Part shown: positions 8,858 through 19,536 of the stretch, one piece after another
How positions within the stretch are numbered: position 1 is the first letter of the stretch
Layout: every line of letters starts with the position of its first letter
NCBI GenBank assembly: GCA_933822405.4
Contig: CAKOGP040001747.1
Span: 136,113-200,112 of the forward strand
From: Cylindrotheca closterium
Taxonomy: Eukaryota > Bacillariophyta > Bacillariophyceae > Bacillariales > Bacillariaceae
Length of the DNA: 64,000 bases
Reading direction: 5' to 3'
The notes under the pieces: model-generated
Told to the model about the DNA's origin: nothing
Seen by the model: only the letters and a program-made list of their open reading frames with translations
Databases searched by the model: none
Program-made: the position numbers and the translations under genes

Positions 8858-11800
8858 ATGAGTGCGACAATATCAATCAAGTTGAGCAACGCTTCCACAG
8901 AACGTTCTAAGAATTTGCGATTAGCCAAGGCCACCCTTGCTTCTAAAACTGTTTACGCTGCTCTTTACGAGAGCCCAAGTGTTCAGACTTCCAAAGTGAC
9001 AGAATTTCCAGCTGAGATTCAAGCGCAATTGGATACTTCAGAACTAGAATTGCAATTGGTTCTTCAAAATGTGACTACCTCGGAACAATTGGCTGTCTTG
9101 AACTTGGATGAAATGAAATCAACTTCCATGCAACAGCTATTGGAGGGTGCTGTCGCCGCTGCAGGTAGTGAAACGTTAAAATTATCCTTGCAGTGTGCAA
9201 AGGCTGATCCATCCGTACCCAAGTTGGCTACTATTCTTGGTAGTGGCGGCAGCACTAGCGTATCAGCAGCCCCTGCTCCAGCTCCAGCTCCTCGCCGAAC
9301 CATTGAACAGCTGGTTGCTGCAGGGAGTTCCAGCCGTTCCATTCGAGGATCCAAAAAGCTCAAGGTGATAAATAAACACACAGGAAGCTCCAAAAATGTC
9401 CGCGTGATCCCTGCTTTCGCTTCCTCGTCGTCTGCCTACGACTGGATGCACAAACACGACGGCATTCGAATGGCTAAGGTGTTGGAGTTTCCCACCGCAC
9501 AGCAGGAGACACTAGATCAAATGACGCAAGAGATTGAGGTCACTATGAGTGGTTCCAATGGTTCGAACCAGTGTGTCTACTCGGCGAAACAACTTCGTCA
9601 GCAAACACTTGAACAGATCTTGAGTCGATATCCAAGCTCGGACGAAACGGTAATGTCAATTCAAGTAGTCGATGCCAAAGAAGAAGAGCCAACACCAGCT
9701 CCGGTCGTTCCTCCTCCTAAAGCGCTAAGAGCGAGGAAAAGTGACACTATCGGGGGATCCATGCGGCTCAAAGTGACTAACAGTCACACGAACAAATCCA
9801 AAAACGTCCGAATTATGAAGGCTGCCGCATCGTCAGCGTCTACGTATGATTGGTTGCACAATCACGAGGGTTTGCAAATCGCAAAGATATTGGAGTTTCC
9901 AGAGGAGCAACAGACGGGTCTCGATCAGAAGTCACACGAGCTCCAAGTTACCGTATCCACAACAGGCAGCGAAAACGTGGTTTCGGGGAAGCAACTTTGT
10001 TCTAAAACTCTTTGGGAAATTGTGAAAGGACTGCCAGATTATGACTCTGCCCTTGTTGCCATGTCCATCCAAGTGGTCGATATCAAAGAAGAAGAGTCAA
10101 CCCCAATTCCGATTGTTCCTCCTACAACTCTAAGAGCGATGAAAAGCGATACAGTTGGGGGTTCGATGCGACTCAAGGTGACCAACAGCCACACGAACAA
10201 TTCCAAAAATGTTCGAATCATGAAAGCTGCAGCTTCGTCAGCATCCACGTATGATTGGTTGTACAGTCACGAGGGTTTGGTAACTGCAAATATTTTGGAG
10301 TTTCCAGAGGAGCAGCAGTCGGGTCTCGACCAAAACACATACGAACTCCAAATCACCGTATCCACAAAAGGCGAGGAAAAGGTAGTTTCGGCAAAAGAAC
10401 TCCGCTCCAAGAGCCTAATGGAAATTGTGGAAGGATTGCCAGATTACAACACGACTCTTATTGCCATGTCTATTGAAGTGGTGGAGACCAAGGAGGAAGC
10501 ACCAGAATTAGGCAATAGCACTAGTGCACCAGCCGGTACTATGGCAGCAAAGCGACAAAGTAGCAGTGCCAATCTTGGAGGTTCCTTGCGGCTCAAAGTC
10601 TCCAATTCACACACGGGCATGTCCAAGAATGTGCGCATTATGCCCTCTACCTTTTCGGCAACCACATCAGGCTACGATTGGCTGCACGGACATGATGGAC
10701 TGAAAATAGCCAAGGTATTCGAGTTTCCAGAACATCAGGAGGCAATAAACCAAAAAACACAAGAAATCCAAGCTAATATGCATGCTGATGGTATTGACGA
10801 AAAGGTTTATTCTGCAGAAGATCTTCATTTTAAAACAATGCCTCAGATCCTGGATCCTATTTTTGAACAATTGTCAGATCCCAACGCTCTGATTGCCATG
10901 TCTATTGAAGTGGTGGATGTCAAAGCAAATGAGGAAGAAGATGAAGATGGAAACAAGCAAGTGCAGGAGAAAGAATTGTCGGAGGAAGCCAAGGAGGCAG
11001 CCAGATTGAAAAAGAAGGAAGAGGAGGCGGCGTTTTGGGCTGCGGAAGAAGCCAAAATGTTGGCCCAGGCCGAGGAACGAAAGAAGCAAAAGGAGGCGAA
11101 ATTGCAAGCAGCGCTCCAAGCCGAAAACGCGGTACGAGACGCTGCCAAAAAACAAGCGGCAGAAAAAGAGGCCGCCATCAAGGCAGAAGAGAAAGAACGT
11201 CTGGCAAAGCGGGAGGCCCAAAAACGAGCCGCCTTGCAGGCGGAAGAAGCAGCTCGAAAGCAGGCCGAAGCAGAAAGAAAGGAGCAAGAGGAGGAAGAAA
11301 GCCAAGTGCAGCAAAGGGGAGTCCAAGAGCTGCAGTCTAAACGCCAGCGAGCCAGTATTATATCAGCCCAATTGCCGGGTGGGTCACCAAATGTCTTTTC
11401 TGGTGAGTCGTTTGCCCCGTTTGACGACGACGACGACGACGAAGAAGAAGAGCACAATGATGTTCAATCAACGGATGACGAGCTGTTGATGAGCGACGAG
11501 GATAAGGAGTTAGCAGCGTACGAATCAGATGCCATTTTGGTGGAAGAGGAGGCACAGATATTGGTGTCTAAGGACGACCAATCGCTAGATGACGAGCTCT
11601 TGCTGATGGACGAGCATAAAGACTTGGATTCCATGGACAATCACTCATTGGATGACGAGCTCTTGAAGGAAGAAGAAGATGAAGAATTAGAGGCAAGAGA
11701 TATGGCCGTCTCCATTGCTGCTATGACGGCTAGTAATCCTAGCGAGAAAATAGACGGAAAGGACGATGCCGAGATTGACGATTTGTTGGCCGCTGAAGAA

Positions 11801-13304
11801 GAACAAGCATTGGAGAACCAAATCGAAGCAGAAAAGCTTGAGCGAAGTCATCGTGAGTCAACAGCTATCTTGGCTGTTGAAGAGATCGAAGAGTTGATGC
11901 GAATGGAAGAAGCAAAGCGATTGGAAATGCAGCAAGAAGAAGGAGAAGAAGAGGTTACTGGTGCAACAAGAGGAGTTATGGACGAAGCACTATTACCAAG
12001 AGACGTTGTCCCTGCCGCGGATGTTGGTCAAGAAAGCGCCGAAGACGCAGTCAATCGAGAGAACGTTGATCAAATGGAACGGTTGCTGGAGAATAAAGAA
12101 AGTGAAAGCAGGAGAGAAAACGAGCGAATGCTGGCGTTGGAACGGAGGGCTGCCGAAATGGAAAAAGCAAATGCGTTTGCTCCAGTGGAAGAATCTCCAA
12201 GAGACCGATCGGTAAAAGCGGAGTCACCGAAGAAGCGAAAAGGTGGCGTGGAAGGTCGATTACGAAAAGCAGAACAAGACTTTGTTGCAGACCCAGCTCG
12301 CAAGCGATCCGCAGATGTCATTCCACTATCGGTTCAGTTTAATGGTTTTTTGCGGAAATTGCGAAAGGCTGTAAACTATGTCAAGGTATACCAGGCTGCT
12401 CGACAAGAATCAAATGTTGCTCGCACAAAGGTACGTAATGATTTTGTCCATACCATGTTTCCTATCCCTCCGAACTCTGGCTATTCACATCGACTTGTTT
12501 GCTTCTTTTCAATGCTAGATGGTGGATGACTTTGGCAGCCTTTCCGCAACTACACCCCTCTATGATCTTGTTGGAAAGAAGGCGAGCTTGGATCAAATCG
12601 ATGATATCGATGCCCGGAAAGCAGCGCAAGCAGCCACAGCCCAAGGTATAAGATCATACAAATCAATTGATCAGTTGGTCGAACTACAGGGCAAAGTCAG
12701 TGCCGATGAATATCAGGAAGAAATGATAAAATACGTCGATGCTTGGGATGAAGCTGTGTCCACACGGGTGAACAAAGCAATGATGCTGCACAAGAAGTTA
12801 GAGCAGGATGTGCTTCATTATGAAAACAAGGTTGCGAAGCTGAGAAGCCAGGCACATGATATGGAAGCCAAAGGCAAACTTCTTTCATCAAAGCAGTCAG
12901 CTCGATTGAACCGGAATGAAATGAAGTTGAACGATGCCTGGCAAATTCATGAGCTGGAGTGCTCCTCCATTTGCAACCTGTTGGAAGAAATCACACTTCA
13001 GGGATGGCACGATCTATTTCCGCTTGTGAGGAGCAGCATTGAGTGGGAAGTTCGACGAATGGAACGAGAGATTGCCACTTATGGCCTTGGCTTACCAGGA
13101 CTTTTGAAAACTCTTGGAAGCACTGTCAATGATGTGCCAATGCCGGAAACGAAACACCCCCTTCGCAAGGAGCTTGCGGAGCAACGGAACGCCAATCGCG
13201 ATCTCGAGCGCCAGATTAACAAGCTCCAGACAGCCTTGAAGGGAAGCTGGACAACCAAAGCAGAGTTTCAGAAAGTTGTACAAGAGGAGAACATTGGACT
13301 TTGA
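8858..13304 (+). CDS. Large protein with five copies of a novel ~110-residue module plus coiled coils
   Basis: Two exons, 8858-12430 and 12519-13304 (GTACGT...TAG, phase 0), give 1452 residues. The N-terminal half holds five copies of one module at about residues 5-115, 166-273, 300-409, 435-545 and 575-688. The consensus is L-K-V-x-N-S-H-T-x-x-S-K-N-V-R-I, then Y-D-W-L-H-x-H-x-G-L, then A-K-x-L-E-F-P-E-x-Q, then E-L-x-V-x-V, then I-A-M-S-I-x-V-V. Copies 3 and 4 are nearly identical and copy 1 is the most divergent. Next come a highly charged Glu/Lys/Ala coiled coil (~705-825), acidic stretches with three DDELL repeats (~860-985), a basic KKRKG patch that could be a nuclear signal, and a final helical region in exon 2 ending in NRDLERQINKLQTALKG. 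I do not recognise the family. The module seems to recur in the MORC protein at 15150-17660. Confidence 0.85.
8870..10921 (+). repeat. Five tandem coding repeats
   Basis: The five module copies lie at 8870-9202, 9353-9676, 9755-10084, 10160-10492 and 10580-10921, separated by Pro/Ala/Ser-rich linkers. Copies 3 and 4 match closely even at DNA level, for example CATCGTCAGCGTCTACGTAT against CTTCGTCAGCATCCACGTAT, pointing to a recent internal duplication. Confidence 0.85.
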
Positions 13305-13647
13305 GTGCTAGTGTTGAAGTAAAGAATGATTGGACCTGAGCTAGGCAGCGTTCAAATGACGTGTCTATCATCATGTAACATAAAAATGATACCATAGTGA
13401 TAACGTATTTAGCGCTGATGGAAGGGCCTAGATTTTAATCATACGAGTACAAGCTGAAAAAGCCAGCAAATGTGCAATTCACGACCATGATGCAGATGTT
13501 GGCAATCTTCACAATTCCATGGACCCGCCTCGAGTCCCACAGCCAATCGGATTACATAGCATATTCAAGATCAATGAACTATGATGCAAAGATTGGAAAC
13601 AGGCTGTGTCAGGCGTCTGATCAAATTTAAAAATCTCTTGGTAAGAA
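13305..13647. other. Convergent 3' region
   Basis: Lies between the ends of the repeat-protein gene (+) and paralogue C (-). It may hold a last exon of paralogue C: a GTAAGT donor sits at the end of that frame, and a hydrophobic reading (KIANICIMVVNCTFAGFFSL) ends with a stop near 13437, but no acceptor joins it in frame. Confidence 0.4.
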
Positions 13648-14070
13648 TCACGATGACTTACCTGTTGCTGCTGTCTCTTGCGGCGTCCCTGCTCCTTTGT
13701 TTTCATCTGTATTTGCAGTGCTCTTGCCATAGAGAGTAGCATGTTTGCCCCATTGTTCAATTGCCTCTTGCCATGTCGGCACATGATCCGATTCATAACC
13801 ATACGTCTTTGTGTTACTGAGGTCCGCGATTTCCTTGGTAACTTTCATTGCTTGGATGTGAGCTCCAGAATACATATACTTTCTCATGCTCTTTTTGTCT
13901 TCCCATACTGTCAACGTATGGTGACACCCCTTTATTGACCTGGTCTCGGCAAACACATTCCCCTCTGCCTTTCGTGCTTGAGTAAATGACGGGACAGCAT
14001 GATACATGAACCTCGGATAGGAAAGGTTTGTCTTGAGTGTGAGTCCAGTAACTGATACGTAGTACTTCAT
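13648..14070 (-). CDS. DUF3291-like small protein (paralogue C), 3' end uncertain
   Basis: Third copy of the family at 6357 and 7227: YYVSVTGLTLKTN, HHTLTVWEDKKSMRKYMYSG, AHIQAMKVTKEI and VPTWQEAIEQWGKHATLYGK. As read to the first stop it has 140 residues and lacks the membrane tail of its sisters. Near the end, the reverse strand reads ACAG then GTAAGTCATC, a good splice donor at 13661-13662, so the true protein probably leaves this frame and continues in a downstream exon. The domain itself is complete. Confidence 0.72.
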   Translation of the reverse strand: MKYYVSVTGLTLKTNLSYPRFMYHAVPSFTQARKAEGNVFAETRSIKGCHHTLTVWEDKKSMRKYMYSGAHIQAMKVTKEIADLSNTKTYGYESDHVPTWQEAIEQWGKHATLYGKSTANTDENKGAGTPQETAATGKSS

Positions 14071-15149
14071 GGTAATGGATTTGATGTCAGTCCGAAGGAT
14101 GGATTTTAATTAGTTGTTCTCCTCTTGGACGATTCTTTTTGAGTGCTCTGTGGTGATTATCTTTCCTTTTCATGAAGCATTCCTGGTTGTTCCACAACTT
14201 CCATTATTCAATCCACTTCATTCTTGCGTACTGTAACTAAATTGTTCCCACAGTATATATGCGATCTGATTCCCGCCACGTGAAAAAAAATCCAGAAGTT
14301 GAACAAAAAATATTAATACCTGTACGACACGAGAAAGACGACGAGCCCTTCGCACCACAACGACATTGATGGCCGAGCAACCATAATATCACCTTGATAA
14401 AGTCAGGTAGCAAGGTGACTGAAGCCGCCGATTAAGAGCAGAAACTACTAATATGAATGCGACCTCATCAGACCCTCAGCAACCGGTTCACCAGACCCTC
14501 AGAAACGGTGGTAGTTTCATAAAGGTCATTTCGCTTTTCCCCCCAAGCTGCACCAAAGATGGTTCCAGTGAATTATTGCTTACGCTGCCGCTGTAGGCAG
14601 CGTCAACAGAAGTACAAAAAGTGAACATAGATCTTTGATAGTTCGCTCGGATGAAAGGAAACGAGAACCAAACATCATGGTTCAAAATGACAACAATAAT
14701 CGACACATTGAAATAAATCCAACTGGCATCGCACAAGTATTTCGCCAGTTATGCCAGAGCGAAGCGACGACTTCGAACCCAGAACGTCAATCCGCAGTAG
14801 CATGGGATGAGCGGCTGGAATTTGGACTGAGAAACAACTCCAAGCCCTGCGGTCAAGCGATGGTTTCCACCTGTCGAAAAACACGAGAAAGATGAAAATT
14901 CGTCTTCAGGACCCTTGTATAAAGAAAATGCGGGGTGCTATCTAACTGAAGCCGTTCAAGTGGTAGCAATTGGGAAAGCTGATCACTTGAAGAAAGGCAT
15001 TGAACGCAGTTATTGTGATGCAGCCAGTTGATAGTATTGTTTCCTGGCTCTTTGCTAGTTTGATTGCGGATTCTGTATTTTGATTTGATAGAAGCAGATC
15101 GCAACGATGTAAAAGAGGGTTTTTTGGTTCTAGAACAAGTAGGTTCAAT
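14071..15149. other. Gene-free stretch, 1.1 kb
   Basis: No supported gene. It contains the promoter of paralogue C, with a TACTGTA at 14229-14235, and two copies of CAGACCCTCAG near 14470-14500. The right end is the 3' flank of the MORC gene. Confidence 0.45.
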
Positions 15150-17660
15150 CTAAATAATAAATTCCTCTTCATCCTCTTTCACGTGCTTCATATCCTCCGT
15201 GAACATGCACAAATGTACTGGATCGTATGCCTGTGCAACATTCTTGCCATCCTGCGCAATATAGTTGAAGAGCTCAAGGGTTGTTTCACTCTCCAAGTCG
15301 TCAAGTCCATAGACGTAATTGTAATCCCCTTCTGGTTTGGTTGGATCCCATATTCCAACTTTCACAGTGACCAGTTTTTTCTGTAGCTTGGAAGTTGTCT
15401 CAGATCCCCAGAAGAGTAGCTTCTGTTTTCTCACTTTCTTGTCTCGCATGACCTGCCGAAGTGACCGATTGGACTCTGCAGGAATGCGGAGATCGACACT
15501 TCGACCATTCTCATGGTTCATGACACGCACATTGAAGAGCTGGCCGCTGACGTTCATTGCTCCTCCATTTGCCGTTCTTGCTGCATCTAGTTCCTTTTGT
15601 AACCTTGAAACCTTTTTCTCTGTCTTCTCCTTTTGCTTTTGTAGCGCCATAATTTGCTCTTCTTTCTCTCTTTTAATTTCCTCGATTTCTTGCTCCCTAG
15701 CTAGGAGTAGTTCCTTATGTCTCTTCAATTCCTGGCGCTCTGCAACAGCCGTGGTCTTTGCCACCGATTTTCTTGCTGTCATGGGTCTTCGCACTGGCGG
15801 AGCAACAATTTTTTGATCCTCAAGCTCAAATAATGAATCGGTTTTTGCGATCTTGCTGCTGGGCGATGGCCCTGCCGAAGCCTTTCGTTTTGTAACTTGC
15901 CGCCCTCTTAAATTGACTTCGGAAAGTTGCACCAGTGTGTCTCTTCCTACCGTTCGCTCTGCTGATTGACGAGCCTGTTGGCCTACGTACAATTTCAGGT
16001 ATGATGCGTCGCCTCCATCTTCATCTTCAAGTTTGACTTTTCGCTGTGTCCAAGCCACATTTTTGAATCGGATCGGATCCATTTCGTTCAATGGTATTAC
16101 CGCCTTGCGAGCTCTTGCGCCATCAAATAGACTTGCTGCTTTGGTCACAACTTGCGTTAGCATTTGCTTAGACTTATTTCTATGATCAAAGTGATAAGTC
16201 CAAAAGAAATAGGTAATGCCTATCATGATAATATATATTGAGATCTTGTTGCGAGCAAGTCATATCCAAAGCAGAACAACAACAAAGTCCCACTTACCTG
16301 ATAGCCAAAAGTTAAGGTTCGTCTTATGTGTCTCCCCATGTTCTTGAAAAGCAAAACTCAAATCTTGTTTGGTCGGATTTAATGGCAATGTCGAGTTCCA
16401 GTCGTCCAGAATGATGGTCAATCCTTGTTTGAAATCTGTGGACCCAGCAGTCAAGTTCAACATGGATCGGCAGTCATGTAGGTCCTTAATTAGCCTCCCG
16501 CTCTGTCTACTATAGTAGTAGATATGTGCGCTTGCCGATGGTCGGCCGACATTGAAGCCTAACCAAAAGCGAACGGTTGGATGTCGATACGGGGGATCCG
16601 CATGAGTCAATTTTAATTTTGCATCCTTTTCGCGTCCTTGTGGTATTCCCACTTCAAAGAGCGTCAGATCCGCCAGTCGAGTCTCCCAGTACGCCATGTC
16701 AATGACTTTACCGCAAACCTGTACTTGAATGTTGTGATTTAAATGAATGTAGAGTTGAGGCAGCCTTTTGGCAAATTCTCGCAGCACCTCCTGGCTTCGT
16801 TCATCAGAGTCATCACCATTACCATCATTATTAATATCATTGAGGCTTTCAGGATCCTCCTCTCCACCTTCATTTTCCGTGTGTCCAGTCTGTCTCAACT
16901 TGGAAATGACAATGGTGAATACGTCCGAGGCATCCTTCCAATCCACACCCGTCTTCATTTCCTCAAAATGGAGGCATATCCGATCAATCCCTAGATACAA
17001 ATCCCCGTCTCCATAGGCTGCGACTGCCAATCCCCATGTCATTTGTTCCAAATCGCACATATGTTTGATTCGACCATAGATACTGGCGGATCGAGCAATA
17101 ACCATTTGTGGAAAATGGGGCACATCCTGTTGCAAGTCCTTCATCAAGATTCCCAAACTAAAGGAATCCGCAGTTTTCGTGAGAACCAAACTCAAATCTG
17201 ATAGATTGGCACAGGCGTGCTTGATCCCCACACCATTCTCTCCAATGGCCGATTTGTGATGTTCCTTGGCGGACCGAAATACCTCCAATATTTGTTCCAT
17301 GGACGGGATTGGATCACTGGAAGCATTTCGAATGTAGATTCCACCTTGACCATGGGTATCCAGGTCCACTTTGATTTTTGGTACTTCTCCCTTGGGTAAA
17401 TTCCAAGAGGCATCCACCGCATTGTCAAAGAGATCCAGCAAAGCGTACAAGGGATCCGAAAAGGACCTCAAAAAGTTATTCCACATGCCTCGGCCATGCA
17501 CGGCCGAGGCTTGAGCCGGAGCTCGTCCTGGAAAGACAGTGGGTGGCATCATTCCTCCTGCTGCTGCTGCTGGTAGTGCAATCTCATCACCATCGTCACG
17601 ATTGTTTCTATGAAGTCGTCTGAGGAATGGACTATCCTCTTGAGTCTCGAAAAGACTCAT
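15150..17660 (-). CDS. MORC-type GHKL ATPase with coiled coil and C-terminal module
   Basis: Exons 16298-17660 and 15150-16219 (78-bp GTAAGT...TAG intron, phase 1) give 810 residues. The ATPase has the GHKL signature: LLDLFDNAVDAS (Asn80 for Mg, Asp83), a weak second motif around HGQGGIYIRNAS, and IGENGVGIKHA as the ATP lid. A ribosomal-S5-like transducer domain follows, with HPTVRFWLGFNVG and IYYYSRQSGRLIKD, the arrangement of MORC (microrchidia) proteins that compact chromatin. The second exon has a basic linker (TKRKA; possible nuclear signal), a coiled coil at about 615-672, and a C-terminal domain at 678-797 resembling the repeat module of the protein at 8858. No CW zinc finger is seen. 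Start Met is MSLFETQED; Met 14 codons upstream is also open. Confidence 0.86.
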
Positions 17661-18090
17661 GGTTGAAGGGAGAAAGGGCAATGTATATATATTGGACGTC
17701 AAGCCAAAGCAGCAAATAAGGTACTGTATTTTACGAATGGTATGAATGTTTTGTGGAGTGTCTAGTTTCTATATCCGGGTTCTATAGAGTTTACCTAACC
17801 TGTCGGACAAGTGTTCGTTTGACTGAGATGACCAAAGAAAATGACGCTCTCATTCAAAAGCAAATGTTGATGTCGCGCGAGACATCGTTTTGCGAGTTTT
17901 GTTAGGCGGAAAAACGGAAGGCAAGATACTTCGGACTCGCATACCCGGCATCGCATTGCCGACGATCCGAAGGCATTCATTCGTATGGGAGGCAGGAACC
18001 AGTAACATCCCTGGTACCATTACTGCACAGCAACATTCTGGATCATCATTCATTAGCTCCCTCCAAATCAATATTATTAATACTTACAAG
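17661..18090. promoter_or_regulatory. Divergent promoter region, MORC / membrane protein
   Basis: A 430-bp region between two genes reading apart. TACTGTA lies at 17722-17728, 62 bp upstream of the MORC start. The frame of the right-hand gene is open back to 17890, so part of this may be its coding sequence. Confidence 0.5.
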
Positions 18091-18987
18091 ATGGAAATGA
18101 TATTACCAGTACCAACTTACGACGAAGAATCTGCGTACAATCAATCCCCCATCAAGCCCAACAACGACAACAACAACGACAGCAACAACAAACGCCAACG
18201 CCGGCCGCCACAACGACAGTCACCGGTGCATGTTTCATCCTTCGACATGCATAGTGTTAGTAGCAGTAGCAGCAATAGCAGTAGCGGTTTCAATTCATCA
18301 TCACAAGCAGCAGCAACATCAGATCGAGAAGATGCAGTGACAGAACGAACCTTGTTCCCACCGACCAATGTAATGGTTCGAACTCCTAGCAGTACTACTG
18401 GTGGTAGTCCTAGAAGAAAGAAACCCAATGCTGCTTCTGCCGTCACCATGGCAGGACTTGCCCAACCTTGTGATTTGGGGTTCATGTGTTTCAAACCTTA
18501 TTCCATTGATGAATTGTCCGATACTACTCCCCCGAGGAGAAACACGGTCAATCGACACCAACATTATGACGATAGAAGGCGGAAGGCAGTAAAGCATAAT
18601 AATGCCACCAATAGTAATCGGGAGACAACGGCCGACCAACCACCGCCACCACCAAGCAAGAGCACCCCGCCCGCTGAAGAAATATTCGTGGAAGAAGTGG
18701 CCATGGATTATGAACCCAAAACATGCTTGAAGACAAAGTATTTGATAATGTGTTCCGCTTCCTGTATCTTTCTAATGATGGTTGGCATTGTGGCTTCTAT
18801 ATGGTTCCTAGTCGAACGACAACAAGCGTTTGCAGCAAGAAAAACAGCAGCAGCAACAACAGCAGATAACAACAACAACAACAATGTGGCGGATCCTTTT
18901 CTAATCGACGGAACATTTGCTCCCGCATCCATACTAGCGAGTCCCACGGATATGCCTTCGCAAAGCCCGTCTTCTTTTGGAGAATGA
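18091..18987 (+). CDS. Single-pass membrane protein, low-complexity cytosolic domain
   Basis: A 298-residue protein from the Met in MEMILPVPTYDEE; the frame is open to 17890 but the upstream part looks non-coding. Residues 1-210 are polar and low in complexity (Asn, Ser, Gln, Pro runs). One membrane segment follows, YLIMCSASCIFLMMVGIVAS, then a short outside tail ending PTDMPSQSPSSFGE. That tail matches the start of the P-T-x-x-P-S-x-x-P-S repeats common in diatom cell-surface proteins, but it stops after about one unit. Either the large extracellular part has been lost or the real gene continues in an exon I cannot find. Function unknown. Confidence 0.65.
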   Translation: MEMILPVPTYDEESAYNQSPIKPNNDNNNDSNNKRQRRPPQRQSPVHVSSFDMHSVSSSSSNSSSGFNSSSQAAATSDREDAVTERTLFPPTNVMVRTPSSTTGGSPRRKKPNAASAVTMAGLAQPCDLGFMCFKPYSIDELSDTTPPRRNTVNRHQHYDDRRRKAVKHNNATNSNRETTADQPPPPPSKSTPPAEEIFVEEVAMDYEPKTCLKTKYLIMCSASCIFLMMVGIVASIWFLVERQQAFAARKTAAATTADNNNNNNVADPFLIDGTFAPASILASPTDMPSQSPSSFGE

Positions 18988-19536
18988 AAGTTGCATTGAA
19001 TTTCCCCCCTAAGATTGTTGAAACTGCTGGGATGCACCTGTCACTACTGTTGTTGAATCGTACACACAAAGATCGTCATTCTAGCATTGGCTGCTGTCCA
19101 TCTCCTAGACGTGACCAGACAGCGTTGGAGATGCACTGTAAGGGTTGGGAATCATCGATCATAATGCTATCTTGACTACCACTTTGATAGATCAGGTCAA
19201 TTTTTGCATTGTGTGCTGCAAAATGAGCAAACGACCAAAAGGCCCTTCAATGATGTATGGTTCTAGCAAGCAGCATTTCCAGACTACTCTACAATACAAT
19301 ACAATACAATACACTTGCATAGTAATATCCTTAATATTTTGTGTTAAAATAATGATTGTTTGATCCATTCATTAGGCCGCAACCATTCCCCTTTGACCAT
19401 ACGTGTACCCCGGCCGTGTGTAACAGTAAAGAAGAGCTTATTATAGCAGCACGGAATGCACTATTCATTCATTCATCCATTCATTCGTTCGTTGTGTAGA
19501 CATCATGCCAAGCCAATCATCCCGCGTCCTTATTGT
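18988..19536. other. Convergent 3' region
   Basis: Lies between the ends of two genes. Contains an AATAC pentanucleotide run at 19291-19313 and a CATT tetranucleotide run at about 19463-19492. No coding frame is supported. Confidence 0.6.

Noticed and set aside
10843..11457. Ser/Phe/Leu-rich frames opposite the coiled-coil region
   Set aside because: Complement of Glu/Lys/Ala codons gives Ser/Phe/Leu runs; not genes.
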